A stretch of 64,000 bases of DNA. Source: Allobosea sp. BH3 (GTDB taxonomy: Bacteria; Pseudomonadota; Alphaproteobacteria; Rhizobiales; Beijerinckiaceae). Positions within the stretch are counted from its first letter, which is position 1. Each line of letters begins with the position of its first letter. Below are positions 1 to 9,570 of this stretch, piece after piece. The notes below the pieces were generated by a model that saw nothing but the letters and a program-made list of their open reading frames with translations, was not told the origin of the DNA and made no database searches. A program made the translations under genes and the position numbers. The DNA lies in the NCBI RefSeq assembly GCF_025499465.1, contig NZ_JAIMCA010000002.1, forward strand, positions 248,001 to 312,000, given 5' to 3'.

Positions 1-788
1 TCGCGCACCGGGCGGCCGTTGACGGAGAGATGCACGCCGGCCGAGGTGCCGCGATGGAAGGTCGGCAGGCCGGCGAAGCCCGAGAGGCGGAAGCCCTCGC
101 GCTCGGCCTCGATCCGCAAGGCGTTCTCCGGGAAATCCCGGCCGAGCGCGCGGCCAAGGCGGCGCAGCAGCCCCTCCTCGCCGAGCGGCTCGGCCGGCCA
201 GTCGAAGCCGCCGGCATGCTCGCCTTCCAGGGCGAAGCGGATGTCGGGATGGGCGATGGCGAGGCGCCGCAGCATCTCGGAGACGGCCTGCGCCTCGGCG
301 CGGTCGCTCTTCAGGAATTTGAGGCGGGCGGGCGTGAAGATGAAAAGATCGGAGACCTCGATGCGCGTGCCGGGGGCGGCCGCGACCGGGCGGACGACGC
401 CCTTCTCGCCGGCCTCGACGACGAGGCCCGACCCTTGAGGCGCGTCGCGGCGGCGCGTCGCGATGGAGAGCCGCGCGACCGAGCCGATGGAGGGCAGCGC
501 CTCGCCACGGAAGCCCAGCGTGCCGATGGCGAAGAGGTCTCCGTCGGGCAGCTTCGAGGTGGCGTGGCGCTCGACGGCGAGTTCGAGGTCCTCCGGCGTC
601 ATGCCGGCGCCGTCATCGACGACGCGGATCAATTCGCGCCCGCCGCCGGCGATGGTGACGGAGATGCTGCCGGCGCCGGCGTCGATGGCGTTCTCGACCA
701 GCTCCTTCACGGCCGCAGCCGGCCGCTCGATCACCTCGCCGGCGGCGATGCGGTCGACCAGAATGGGATCGAGGCGGCGGACGGTCAT
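1..788 (-). CDS. mutL: DNA mismatch repair protein MutL, N-terminal part (cut by window edge)
   Basis: About 262 residues are visible, starting at ATG 788; the C-terminal half lies outside the window. The translation carries the GHKL ATPase motifs of MutL: ELVENAIDAGA (catalytic Glu and Mg-binding Asn) near residue 30, DDGAGM near 58 and GFRGEAL near 90. MutL couples mismatch recognition by MutS to strand incision and removal. The gene is the last visible member of a long co-directional minus-strand cluster, downstream of pgi, with a palindromic element in the 157-base gap between them. Family assignment is secure; whether the C-terminal endonuclease motif is present cannot be seen. Confidence 0.96.
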   Translation of the reverse strand, partial: MTVRRLDPILVDRIAAGEVIERPAAAVKELVENAIDAGAGSISVTIAGGGRELIRVVDDGAGMTPEDLELAVERHATSKLPDGDLFAIGTLGFRGEALPSIGSVARLSIATRRRDAPQGSGLVVEAGEKGVVRPVAAAPGTRIEVSDLFIFTPARLKFLKSDRAEAQAVSEMLRRLAIAHPDIRFALEGEHAGGFDWPAEPLGEEGLLRRLGRALGRDFPENALRIEAEREGFRLSGFAGLPTFHRGTSAGVHLSVNGRPVR

Positions 789-821
789 GGAATTCTGCGA
801 TCAAACCGAAGGAGCGCGGGC

Positions 822-923
822 GTCATTCTCGGGCGGAGCGAAGCGCAGACCCGAGAATCTCTTTCCGAAAGAGGCTCCCGAGCCTTCGTGTCATGAGATG
901 CTCGGGTCAAGCCCGAGCATGAC
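822..923. repeat. GTCAT...ATGAC intergenic palindromic element, copy 1
   Basis: A 102-base element made of two hairpins: one with ATTCTCGGG/CCCGAGAAT arms around GCGGAGCGAAGC, the other with GATGCTCGGG/CCCGAGCAT arms. It begins GTCAT and ends ATGAC. It starts 22 bases beyond the pgi stop codon and sits before mutL. Same family as the copies at 11729, 24180, 36285 and 38688. REP-like; no coding potential. Confidence 0.85.
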
Positions 924-945
924 GTGCCTCTGCCTGAGAACCGAC

Positions 946-2271
946 TCAGCTCCGCCCTTCGGCAAGATACTGCTTGGCGAGGAGCTTGGCTTCCTCCACC
1001 GCGGGCTGGTCGAAGGGATCGACGCCCATGGCGTAGCCGGTGAGGATCGTCTCCAGCATGAAATGCATCAGCATCTCGCCATGGCTCGTCTCATCGATGC
1101 GCTCGACATGGAAGCGGCGCACCGCGCAGCCATTCTTGGCGAAGGTGTCGATCATGGCGATGCCTTGGGCCGCCACCATGTCGCCGATGGTCTTGCCGGC
1201 GAAATCGGCCTGGCCGATCTTTTCCGCCAGAGCAGCGTCGATCTGCGGACCCTTGCCCTTCACGCCGGTCGTGACGACAGTGAAGAACTTGTCCTTGGGG
1301 CCGGCGAGATAGAGCTGCTGCTGCGAATGCTGGTCGACGGGCCCGAGCGCGCCGACGGGCTGCGTGCCCTGCCCGTCCTTGCCCAGGCTCTCGGCCCAGA
1401 GTTGCATCCACCAGCGCGTCAGCAGCGCGAGCTTGTCGGCATAGGGCATGAGGACGGCGATGTTCTTGCCCGAGCGCATGGCGGCAAGATGCAGCGCCGC
1501 GCCGACGGCGGAGGGCGTCGCGCGGACATCCTTCCCGGCGAAGAGCGGGGCAACCGCCCGGCCGGCGCCGAGCCGGAGCGCCTCGATATCGAGGCCGAGC
1601 ACGGCGGCCGGCAGCAGCCCACAATTGGTCAGCACGGAGTAACGCCCGCCGACATCGGTGTGATGTTCGAGGAAGGGCGTGCCGAACGGCTCGAGCAGAG
1701 CGCGCAGAGGGTGCAGCTTGCCGGATTTCGCCGGCTCGGAGAGCCCCTCGAAATGCTGGCCGATCTGCTGGTCCGTGAGATGCGCGCCGCGCAGCGCCTC
1801 GATGGCCGCGATCGACTGCAACAGGGTCTCGCCGGTGCCGCCCGATTTCGAGATGGCGACGAATTTGGTGGTCTTCAGCGGCAGCTTTGCGAGCAGCGCC
1901 GCATAGGTCGCAGGGTCGAGATTATCGATGAAATGGACGCGCGGGCCGGAGGTGAAATGCGAGAGGCCCGAGGTGCCGTAGCCGGTGAGCTGCGCCAGCG
2001 TCTGGCCGCCGAGGCTGGAGCCGCCGGTGCCGAGCACCAGGACATCGGTGGTACCGCCCGCCTTCAGCCGCTCTGCGGCGGCCTTGACCGGGCCGAGGTC
2101 GGCCGTGTCGCTCGGCAGCTTCAGGAGCGGCAGCGAGCCGTCCCTGGCCTGCGCCTGCAGCTTCGCCAGCGCGGGGGCGAGGTCGGCCAGCGCCTTCTCG
2201 AAGGCGGCATCGGGGATGCCGCCCTTGCCCACCTTGGATTCGAGCGCGAGTTCGAAGCTTTGCTGGAGCAT
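946..2271 (-). CDS. pgi: Glucose-6-phosphate isomerase
   Basis: 441 residues. Interconverts glucose-6-phosphate and fructose-6-phosphate in the cytoplasm. The SIS-fold signatures are present: LVLGTGGSSLGG near residue 80, the phosphate-binding SKSGGTGETL near 140, VGGRYSVLTN near 205 and the DQHSQQQLYL segment that carries the active-site His. It belongs to the shorter (about 440-residue) isomerase group rather than the 550-residue enterobacterial type. ATG 2271 lies 50 bases after the M16 peptidase gene, so it is probably co-transcribed with it. It links functionally to the zwf-pgl-eda set at 42010-44882. Confidence 0.95.
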   Translation of the reverse strand: MLQQSFELALESKVGKGGIPDAAFEKALADLAPALAKLQAQARDGSLPLLKLPSDTADLGPVKAAAERLKAGGTTDVLVLGTGGSSLGGQTLAQLTGYGTSGLSHFTSGPRVHFIDNLDPATYAALLAKLPLKTTKFVAISKSGGTGETLLQSIAAIEALRGAHLTDQQIGQHFEGLSEPAKSGKLHPLRALLEPFGTPFLEHHTDVGGRYSVLTNCGLLPAAVLGLDIEALRLGAGRAVAPLFAGKDVRATPSAVGAALHLAAMRSGKNIAVLMPYADKLALLTRWWMQLWAESLGKDGQGTQPVGALGPVDQHSQQQLYLAGPKDKFFTVVTTGVKGKGPQIDAALAEKIGQADFAGKTIGDMVAAQGIAMIDTFAKNGCAVRRFHVERIDETSHGEMLMHFMLETILTGYAMGVDPFDQPAVEEAKLLAKQYLAEGRS

Positions 2272-2321
2272 GGGCAGGTTCCGTATCGTCAGAAAAGATA
2301 TGAGTTGGGGCCTGGACCTAT

Positions 2322-3617
2322 TCAGACCAATCCGACCGGCTTGCCAACCGCCTGCACGAGCAGGTCGGGCTTGCCGAAAAGGCGCTGCGCGACGCGCCGG
2401 ACATCGTCGAGCGTGACCGCCGCGAAGAGGCCGTTGCGCCGGGCGAGATAATCCGGCGTATCGCCGCGGATCGTGAGGTGCAGCAATTCGCCGGCGATCT
2501 TGGGCGAAGTGTCGAAGCGCAGCGGATAGGAGCCGATGATGTAGCGCTTGGCCTCCTCGACCTCGTGCTCGCTCGGACCGTCCGCAGCGAGCTTGGCCAT
2601 CTCCTCGCGGATCACCGCCATGGATTCGGCGGCGCGGTCGTTGCGGGTGGCCGTGCCGCCGACCAGCATGGCGCCCTCGCGCAGCGGGCTGAGGCTCGAC
2701 GAGACGCCATAGGCGAGGCCGCGCTTCTCACGCACTTCCATGAAGAGGCGGGACGTGAAGGCCGAGCCGCCGAGGATGTGGTTCAGCACGCTGCCCGCGA
2801 CGAAATCGGGGTCGTGCCACATCAGACCCGGGCCGAAGAAGCGCAGCACCGTCTGCGGCACGTCGAGATCGATCACATGGGTCTGGCCGAGGCCCTGGAT
2901 TGGCAGCGCTGCCGTCGGATGCGGCCGCGCCTCGCCCATCGGCAGCGCGCCGAACAGCGCGTCCAGCCGCCCGGCGAGCTCATCGGCTGTGATGTCGCCG
3001 ACGACCACGATCTTCAAGCCGGCCCGGTCGAGCAGCACGGGCGTCAGGGTCTTCAGCGCCGCGGCGTCGAGCCTGGAGACGCTGTCCACGTCGCCCTTCT
3101 CGGGGCGGCCATAGGCGTGACCGGGGAAGGCCGCGGCGAAGAGCGCATTGCGGCAAAGCACGTCTGGATTCTGCGCCTGTCGCTGGAGGCCTGCGATGAT
3201 CTGGGCGCGCACGCGATCCACCGCGTCGGCATCGAAGCGCGGCTTGTTGAGCGCCAGCCCGAGCAGCTCGAAGGCCGTGTCGCGATGGCTCGACAGGGTC
3301 TGGAGATGACCGTGGAAATCGTCGCGGCGAGCATCGAAGCCGATGCTGATCGCATGATCGGCCATGCGGCCTTGGAACGCCTCGGCGTCGAGGTCTCCGG
3401 CGCCCTCGTCGAGCAGGCCCGAGATCAGATAGGCGCTGCCGGCGGCGTCCAGCGGATCACGCGTCGTGCCCCCGTCGAAAGCGAAATCGACCGCGATCAG
3501 CGGCAGGCTGTGCTCTTCGACCAGCCAGGCCTCGACGCCGCCCGGCGAGCGGACGGTCTGGACGGTGATGGCGGGGCCCGCCGTGTTGAGGGCCGGGATC
3601 GGAATGGGCGCGTTCAT
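2322..3617 (-). CDS. M16-family peptidase homologue without the zinc motif
   Basis: 431 residues with the two-lobed M16 (insulinase/processing peptidase) architecture: an N-terminal M16 domain and a C-terminal domain containing the conserved EVREKRGLAYGVSSSL segment. The inverted zinc motif HxxEH is absent: the equivalent position reads SAYLISGLLDEG. It is therefore predicted to be the non-catalytic partner of the adjacent active M16 protein, as in heterodimeric M16B enzymes. ATG 3617 follows an AGGAAG ribosome site and lies 77 bases after the partner gene. No signal peptide is obvious, which leaves the compartment unclear. Confidence 0.9.
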   Translation of the reverse strand: MNAPIPIPALNTAGPAITVQTVRSPGGVEAWLVEEHSLPLIAVDFAFDGGTTRDPLDAAGSAYLISGLLDEGAGDLDAEAFQGRMADHAISIGFDARRDDFHGHLQTLSSHRDTAFELLGLALNKPRFDADAVDRVRAQIIAGLQRQAQNPDVLCRNALFAAAFPGHAYGRPEKGDVDSVSRLDAAALKTLTPVLLDRAGLKIVVVGDITADELAGRLDALFGALPMGEARPHPTAALPIQGLGQTHVIDLDVPQTVLRFFGPGLMWHDPDFVAGSVLNHILGGSAFTSRLFMEVREKRGLAYGVSSSLSPLREGAMLVGGTATRNDRAAESMAVIREEMAKLAADGPSEHEVEEAKRYIIGSYPLRFDTSPKIAGELLHLTIRGDTPDYLARRNGLFAAVTLDDVRRVAQRLFGKPDLLVQAVGKPVGLV

Positions 3618-3694
3618 GTCGCTTCCTGTCGGCGGGATATTTTGTGGAGGCGGGAGCCGGGGCCCCGCCCGTTCGAAAGGGTCAACCGGCCGCG

Positions 3695-4984
3695 TCAGGC
3701 CGGCAGCAGCAGGCCAGTGACGCCGCGGTCCGGCCGCAGATAGCGGCGCGCGGCCTCGACCACCGCATCGCGGCCGACAGCCTCGATGCGCTGCGGCCAG
3801 GAAACGACATCCTCGACCGTCTCGCCGACCGCCAGCGCCGAGCCGAAGATGCGAGCGAGGGAGGACTGGCTGTCGCGCGCGAAGACCGTCTCGGCGACGA
3901 GCCGCGTGCGGGCGCGCGCCATTTCGAGCTCGCTTGGCCCGTCGGCGAGGAACGTCGCCAGCGCGGCATCGAGCCCGGCTTCCAGCGCCGCCATGGTGAC
4001 GCCGGGGCGCGGGCTCGCGGAAATCTGGAGCGCGGCGCGGTCGACCATCGAGCTCATGAAATAGGCGCTGGCGCCGGCCGCCAGCTCGTGCTCGACGCAG
4101 AGCTTGCGGTAGAGCCGCGAGGTCGTGCCGCCGCCGAGGATCTCGCCGACGAGCTCCAGCGCCAGCACCTCCTCGCGCGTGCCGCTGGTATAGGTCGGCG
4201 TCAGCCAGCCGCGGCGCAAAGAAGGCTGCTGCACGCGCGGATCGTTCAGCGAAACGCGGCGCGAGGCGCGTGGGTCCGGCTCGGCCGGACGCTTGCGGAC
4301 GGGCGCGGCGCCGCGCGCGGCGATGCGGCCATAGCTCTCCTCGGCGAGGCGGCGAACTTCCGCCGCATCGGTGTCGCCGGCGACGACGAGGATCGCGTTC
4401 TCGGGCGTGTAAAAGCGCTGGTAATAGGCGAAGGCGTCGTCGCGGGAGAGCCCCTCGATCTCATGCTCCCAGCCGATGATCGGCGTGCCGTAGGGGTGGT
4501 GAACGAAGAGCGCCGAGGAAAACTCTTCGCCGAGCTGGGCGGCGGGATCGGAATCCACGCGCATCTTGCGCTCTTCCAGGACGACGTCGCGCTCGGGAGC
4601 GACGACGCTCTCGTCGAAGGAGAGGCCGGTCATCCGGTCGGCCTCGTAATCCATCATCGCGCGCAGATGCTCCTTCGGCACGCGCTGGAAATAGGCGGTG
4701 TAGTCGAAGGAGGTGAAGGCATTCTCCTGGCCGCCGTAGCCGGCGACGATCTTGGAGAACTCGCCGGCCGGCCAGCGCTGCGTGCCCTTGAACATCAGAT
4801 GCTCGAGGAAATGCGCGATGCCGGACTTACCCGCCGGATCGTCGGCCGAGCCGTTGCGATACCAGACCATATGCGTGACCACCGGCGCGCGGCGGTCGCT
4901 CACCACAACGACGTCGAGGCCGTTGGCCAGCCGGAAGGATTCGACGGGCTCAGCCTGCTCCTGCCGGCGCGCATGGATATTCAC
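3695..4984 (-). CDS. M16-family zinc metallopeptidase, catalytic subunit
   Basis: 429 residues, probable GTG start at 4984. Contains HFLEHLMFKG near residue 61, the inverted HxxEH zinc motif with catalytic Glu, and the downstream Glu of the ERDVVLEERKM region that completes the metal site. The C-terminal M16 lobe is also present. These enzymes degrade or process peptides inside a closed chamber formed by two M16 proteins; the inactive homologue just downstream (2322-3617) is the likely partner. The gene lies in the lspA/BamF-like cluster, which suggests an envelope-related role, but no clear export signal is seen. The 156 bases upstream hold an 18-base tandem duplication. Confidence 0.93.
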   Translation of the reverse strand: MNIHARRQEQAEPVESFRLANGLDVVVVSDRRAPVVTHMVWYRNGSADDPAGKSGIAHFLEHLMFKGTQRWPAGEFSKIVAGYGGQENAFTSFDYTAYFQRVPKEHLRAMMDYEADRMTGLSFDESVVAPERDVVLEERKMRVDSDPAAQLGEEFSSALFVHHPYGTPIIGWEHEIEGLSRDDAFAYYQRFYTPENAILVVAGDTDAAEVRRLAEESYGRIAARGAAPVRKRPAEPDPRASRRVSLNDPRVQQPSLRRGWLTPTYTSGTREEVLALELVGEILGGGTTSRLYRKLCVEHELAAGASAYFMSSMVDRAALQISASPRPGVTMAALEAGLDAALATFLADGPSELEMARARTRLVAETVFARDSQSSLARIFGSALAVGETVEDVVSWPQRIEAVGRDAVVEAARRYLRPDRGVTGLLLPA

Positions 4985-5000
4985 CTGATGCCGTCTCCAT

Positions 5001-5036
5001 GATCGACGAGAAAGGGCGGATCGACGAGAAAGGGCG
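5001..5036. repeat. Tandem duplication of an 18-base unit
   Basis: The unit GATCGACGAGAAAGGGCG occurs twice head-to-tail, without mismatch, between the BamF-like gene and the catalytic M16 gene. It ends 16 bases before the M16 start in the direction of transcription and could alter ribosome loading. No function is known. Confidence 0.8.
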
Positions 5037-5140
5037 AGCGCGACGCGCCCGCCCTGAAAGACAACTTGGTCAGGCGCTGCCGGTTCGGCAAGGGGAGCTT
5101 CAGCAAGGGGAGCGCGAGCCTTCGGCCCGCGCCGGCAACC

Positions 5141-5788
5141 TCACTGCTGCATCACCGGGCCGCGGCCAGCGGCGAATTCGCGCTCGCCGGAGGCCTGCTT
5201 GTCCTCGACCGGGCCGTTGCGGCCGGGGCCGATGGGCGCGCTTCCGACAGGCATACGATAACCGGTCGGCGGCTCCGAGAGCAGCTTGCGCGGCGGCTCC
5301 GCGCCATAGGTCAGCGAGTCCGTCGACGTCTGGTTGCGCCGGGCGGCGAGTTCGCGGCCGATGCGGATCGGCTGGATCTGGTTGGTGTAGTTGGTCTGTT
5401 CCTCGGGCGCCCGCGGAGCGGTCTCCTGCTGGGCGATGCGGCCGCGGCGGATTTCCTGCGCCGACATCGTCGGGTTGTTGTTCAGGCCCAGAGCCGGCAC
5501 GTAGGGAGCGGGGCTCGCTTCCTTCTTGCGGCGCTCCACATCGGGATCGTTCGGCCAGGCCGCATTGCGCGCGCTCGCGGGGTCCTGCGGACGCGGCAGA
5601 GCCGAGCTCGGCGGCACGACCAGCGGCGCACGAGCGCGATAGTCGATGTCGTCGCCAAGGCTGCGTGTGCCCCAGACACCTTCCATCAGGTTCTTGAACA
5701 GCATGCCTTCCTGCGCCAGGGCAGGCTGGGCAGCCAGCACGAGCCCGCCGGCGAGCAGCAGATGCGTCACGCGGATGCGTTCGGCCAT
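5141..5788 (-). CDS. Secreted proline-rich protein, BamF/DUF3035-like (tentative)
   Basis: 215 residues with a clear Sec signal peptide (residues 1-25, hydrophobic core LLLAGGLVLAAQ, cleavage after ALA). No lipobox Cys is present, so it is not a lipoprotein as written. The mature part is low in predicted structure; the segment DYRARAPLVVPPSSALPRPQ resembles the start of DUF3035 (proposed BAM-complex subunit BamF of alphaproteobacteria). Position between lspA and the M16 peptidases fits that family's usual neighbourhood. Two 11-base direct repeats (TAAGAGCCTCT at 5823 and 5837) lie just upstream. The gene is secure; the family name is not. Confidence 0.75.
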   Translation of the reverse strand: MAERIRVTHLLLAGGLVLAAQPALAQEGMLFKNLMEGVWGTRSLGDDIDYRARAPLVVPPSSALPRPQDPASARNAAWPNDPDVERRKKEASPAPYVPALGLNNNPTMSAQEIRRGRIAQQETAPRAPEEQTNYTNQIQPIRIGRELAARRNQTSTDSLTYGAEPPRKLLSEPPTGYRMPVGSAPIGPGRNGPVEDKQASGEREFAAGRGPVMQQ

Positions 5789-5885
5789 GTCGATCTCCCT
5801 TCGGACAAACCTACTATCAGTCTAAGAGCCTCTGATTAAGAGCCTCTAACCCCAAACCAGCGGCAAAACGATGGCGCGCACCATC

Positions 5886-6368
5886 TCATGCCGTCTTTTC
5901 AGTTTCGGGATGGAAGGACTCATACAGCAGACCGAGCACCCCGACAACGATCGCGACATCGGCGATGTTGAAGATGTACCAGCTGAAATCCCCCCAGTGC
6001 AGATGCACGAAGTCCACGACCGCGCCATAGACGGCCCGGTCGAGCCCGTTGCCGAGGGCGCCGCCGATGATGAGGGCGAGGCTGAGCACGGTGAACCGAC
6101 GCTCGCTGCGCCACATCCAGCGCCAGAGCCAGATGGCCGCGCCGAAGGACAGCAGGACGAGCAGCCAGCGGCCGAGATCGGTGCCCTGCTGGAACAGTCC
6201 GTAGGAGATGCCGCGGTTCCAGGCGAGCACGATGGTCATGAAAGGCGTGAGATCGAAGGGGCCGTTCTCGGCGAGCCCCACCCCATAGAGCAGCCAGATC
6301 TTCAGGGCCTGGTCGGACAGGAAGATGACCAGGACCGTGGCGAGGCCGAAACGCTGGGCCGAATTCAT
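5886..6368 (-). CDS. lspA: Lipoprotein signal peptidase (signal peptidase II)
   Basis: 160 residues with four predicted membrane segments. It cleaves the signal peptide of diacylglyceryl prolipoproteins in the inner membrane. The aspartyl-protease motifs are present: GNGLDRAVYGAVVDF near residue 108 and FNIADVAI near 134, each with its catalytic Asp. Its ATG shares one base with the ileS stop codon (TGATG), so translation is coupled, the classical ileS-lspA arrangement. Confidence 0.97.
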   Translation of the reverse strand: MNSAQRFGLATVLVIFLSDQALKIWLLYGVGLAENGPFDLTPFMTIVLAWNRGISYGLFQQGTDLGRWLLVLLSFGAAIWLWRWMWRSERRFTVLSLALIIGGALGNGLDRAVYGAVVDFVHLHWGDFSWYIFNIADVAIVVGVLGLLYESFHPETEKTA

Positions 6369-9352
6369 CAGGCGCGCGCCCCCCGTTCCTTGAGAGCCTT
6401 CGCGTCACGCGGCGTCACCTGCGGGTAGGCGGGATCGGCCGTCTTGGGGTCGAAATACTTCCAGGAGCGGGCGCATTTGATGCCGTCCGCGCGGTGCGGC
6501 ACCACGGCGACGCCCGGCACGTCGGCGAGGCGGAAGGCGTCGGCCGGCCCCTCCCCGCTCTCGATGCGGATGTCTGAGGTGATGCTGACCTCGGCGAGAT
6601 CGAGCCCCGAGAGGGCGGCGAGGAGATCCGGATCGGAGACGAAGACCTGCGGCGCGGCCTCCAGCGAGGAGCCGATGCGCTTGGCGGCGCGCTCCAGCTC
6701 CAGCGCGCCGGTGACGACGCGACGGACGCGGCGGATCTTCGACCAGCGCTCGGCAAGCTCGGCGTCGAGCCAGCTTTCGGGCGCTGCGGCGAAGCGCTCC
6801 AGATGCACCGAGCCCTCGCTCTCTTTCTGCGAGGGATAGCGCTCCAGCCAGGCTTCCTCCGCGGTGAAGACCAGGATCGGCGCGAGCCAGGTCGTCAGGC
6901 AGCGGAAGAGATGGTCGACGACCGTCAGCGCGCTCTTGCGGACATGGCTCGACAGCGGATCGCAATAGAGCGCGTCCTTGCGCACGTCGAAATAGAAGGC
7001 CGACAGCTCCGTGTTCATGAACTGCGAGAGCAGGAACACGACCTTCTTGTAGTCGTAGGTGCGATAGGCCTCCTCGACCTGCGGACCCAGCTCGGCGAGG
7101 CGATGCAGCATCAGCCGCTCCAGCTCCGGCATAGTCTGCGGCTCGGTGACGCGGACGTCTTCGCTGAAATGGGCGAGCGTGCCGAGCATCCAGCGCTGCG
7201 TGTTGCGCAGCTTGCGGTAGGTCTCGACGAAGGTCTTGAGGATTTCCTTGCCGATGCGCAGGTCGTCCGAATAGTCGGCGGCCGCGACCCAGAGGCGCAG
7301 GATGTCGGCACCGCTGTCCTTGATGATGTCCTGCGGCGCGGTGACGTTGCCCTTCGACTTCGACATCTTCTCGCCCTTCTCGTCCAGGCAGAAGCCATGG
7401 GTGAGGACGACGTCATAGGGCGCGCGGCCGCGCGTGCCGCAGCTCTCCAGCAGGCTGGAATGGAACCAGCCGCGATGCTGGTCCGAGCCTTCCAGATACA
7501 TCACGCGGTCGTTGCCACCCTCGCCGCGCCGGCGGGCGCGCAGATCGGCGCGCTTCTCCAGCGTGAAGGCATGGGTGGAGCCGGAATCGAACCAGACGTC
7601 GAGCACGTCGGTGACGCGCTCGTATTTCGCCGGATCGTAGCCGTGAGGCGCGAGAAAGCGTGCGCCGTCCGTGTCGCTGAACCAGGCATCCGCACCCTCG
7701 GCCTCGAAGGCCTCGGCGATGGCCGCGTTGACCTTCGCGTCGACGAGGATCGCCTTGCTCTCCTTCTCGACGAAGACCGTGATCGGCACGCCCCAGGCGC
7801 GCTGGCGCGAGACCACCCAGTCCGGGCGGTTGGCGATCATGCCGTTGATGCGGTTCTCGCCCGCCGCGGGCACCCATTCGGTGTCCTTGATCGCGCCGAG
7901 CGCGACCTCGCGCAGCGTGCGGTTGCCGAGCGTCTCGACCGCCTTGTCCATCGCGATGAACCATTGCGGCGTGTTGCGGAAGATGACCGGCTTCTTCGAG
8001 CGCCAGCTATGCGGATACTGATGCTTCAGGCGGCCGCGCGCGATGATGTTGCCGGCCTCGACCAGCGCCTTGATGACGACGTCGTTGGCGTTGCCCTTCT
8101 CGCCCTTGTCGGTGATGACCTGCGCGCCCTCGAAGCCGGGGGCGTCCTTGGTAAAGCGACCATCGGCGTCGACAGTGTAGGGGATGCGGGTTTCGATGCC
8201 GCGCTCGGCGAGCTTGCGGCCGTTCGCCATCCAGACGTCGAAGTCCTCGCGGCCATGGCCTGGTGCCGTATGGACGAAGCCCGTGCCGGCATCGTCAGTG
8301 ACGTGATCGCCGTCGAGGAGGGGGACGTCGAAATCGTAGCCGTGGCCGCGCAGGGGGTGGGCTGCGGTCAGGCCGCCGAGCTGTTCGGCCGGGACATCGG
8401 CAACCAGCTCGAAAGCCTCGACCTTCGCCGCCTTGAAGACGCCCTCGGCGAGGTTTTTGGCGAGGATGTAAGTCGCGCCGCTCTTCGCCCAGTTGTTCTC
8501 AGGCGCTGCCGTAACCTTGTAGAGGCCATAGGCGATCTTGTGGTTGTACGAGATCGCGCGGTTGCCTGGGATCGTCCAAGGGGTGGTCGTCCAGATGACG
8601 ACCGCAGCGCCGGCGAGCGGTGCCGGAGCCTGCTGAACCGGAAACGTCACGAACACCGTGTCGCTCGTATGCTCCTCGTACTCGACCTCGGCCTCGGCGA
8701 GCGCGGTCTTCTCGACCACGGACCACATCACCGGCTTGGAGCCGCGATAGAGCTGGCCGGTCTCGGCGAATTTCATGATCTCGCGGGCGATCTGCGCCTC
8801 GGCGGGATAGGCCATCGTGAGATAGGGATCGTCCCAGTCGCCCTCGACGCCGAGGCGCTTGAACTCGGCGCGCTGGATATCGACCCAGTGCTCAGCGAAG
8901 GCGCGGCATTCCTTGCGGAACTCGACGACCGGCACGTCGTCCTTGTTCAGCCCCTTGGCGCGATATTGCTCCTCGATCTTCCATTCGATCGGCAGGCCAT
9001 GGCAGTCCCAGCCCGGCACATAGTTGGAATCGTAGCCGAGCATCTGCTGTGAGCGCGTGACGAGGTCCTTGAGGACCTTGTTCAGCGCATGGCCGATATG
9101 GATGTTGCCGTTGGCATAGGGCGGGCCGTCATGCAGGACGAAGCGGTCCCGCCCCTGCCCCGCTTCGCGCAGCTTGCGATAGAGGTCGATCTTCGCCCAG
9201 CGCGCCAGAAGCTCCGGTTCGCGCTGCGGCAGACCGGCGCGCATGGGGAACTCGGTCTGGGGCAGGAAGAGCGTCTGGGAGTAATCGACGCTTTCGGCGG
9301 AGGTTTCTGAGCCCTGCGGGGCTTTGGCAGTGTTTGTCTTGTCGGTCATCAT
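6368..9352 (-). CDS. ileS: Isoleucyl-tRNA synthetase
   Basis: 994 residues from ATG 9352 (tandem ATG at 9349; the frame is open further to 9430, but that extension lacks family similarity). Charges tRNA-Ile. Class-I signatures: HIGH at residues 85-88 and KMSKS at 662-666, with a long CP1 editing domain between them and an anticodon-binding domain after. The C-terminal zinc finger typical of the enterobacterial enzyme is degraded: only one Cys remains in KCARSWKYF, followed directly by the C-terminus. Downstream lspA is translationally coupled. Confidence 0.97.
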   Translation of the reverse strand: MMTDKTNTAKAPQGSETSAESVDYSQTLFLPQTEFPMRAGLPQREPELLARWAKIDLYRKLREAGQGRDRFVLHDGPPYANGNIHIGHALNKVLKDLVTRSQQMLGYDSNYVPGWDCHGLPIEWKIEEQYRAKGLNKDDVPVVEFRKECRAFAEHWVDIQRAEFKRLGVEGDWDDPYLTMAYPAEAQIAREIMKFAETGQLYRGSKPVMWSVVEKTALAEAEVEYEEHTSDTVFVTFPVQQAPAPLAGAAVVIWTTTPWTIPGNRAISYNHKIAYGLYKVTAAPENNWAKSGATYILAKNLAEGVFKAAKVEAFELVADVPAEQLGGLTAAHPLRGHGYDFDVPLLDGDHVTDDAGTGFVHTAPGHGREDFDVWMANGRKLAERGIETRIPYTVDADGRFTKDAPGFEGAQVITDKGEKGNANDVVIKALVEAGNIIARGRLKHQYPHSWRSKKPVIFRNTPQWFIAMDKAVETLGNRTLREVALGAIKDTEWVPAAGENRINGMIANRPDWVVSRQRAWGVPITVFVEKESKAILVDAKVNAAIAEAFEAEGADAWFSDTDGARFLAPHGYDPAKYERVTDVLDVWFDSGSTHAFTLEKRADLRARRRGEGGNDRVMYLEGSDQHRGWFHSSLLESCGTRGRAPYDVVLTHGFCLDEKGEKMSKSKGNVTAPQDIIKDSGADILRLWVAAADYSDDLRIGKEILKTFVETYRKLRNTQRWMLGTLAHFSEDVRVTEPQTMPELERLMLHRLAELGPQVEEAYRTYDYKKVVFLLSQFMNTELSAFYFDVRKDALYCDPLSSHVRKSALTVVDHLFRCLTTWLAPILVFTAEEAWLERYPSQKESEGSVHLERFAAAPESWLDAELAERWSKIRRVRRVVTGALELERAAKRIGSSLEAAPQVFVSDPDLLAALSGLDLAEVSITSDIRIESGEGPADAFRLADVPGVAVVPHRADGIKCARSWKYFDPKTADPAYPQVTPRDAKALKERGARA

Positions 9353-9570
9353 CCGGCTCGGGCGATCGGGACGTGCGGCCCCTCGGGCCTCAGGCACGTC
9401 CACGCTTGTAACGGGAAAAGCAATCTTCAACCCGGACTGCGCAAGCGCCCGCGCCTTGTCTAGCGCGAGGCGGCAGCCGGGCCCGTAATTCGCCGGGCGA
9501 GATCGATCAGCATGGCGACCATGGCAGGGCTTCTAGCAGGCGGGGCTTACGGAAGGAAGGGCGGCGTCCT

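Noticed and set aside
463..2451. 662-codon open frame on the plus strand opposite pgi and mutL
   Set aside because: Composition is the mirror of the pgi/mutL codons (Arg/Ala/Gly/His-rich, no domain); a typical antisense frame in GC-rich DNA.
6803..9052. 749-codon plus-strand frame opposite ileS
   Set aside because: No recognisable domain; low-complexity antisense translation of an unambiguous ileS.
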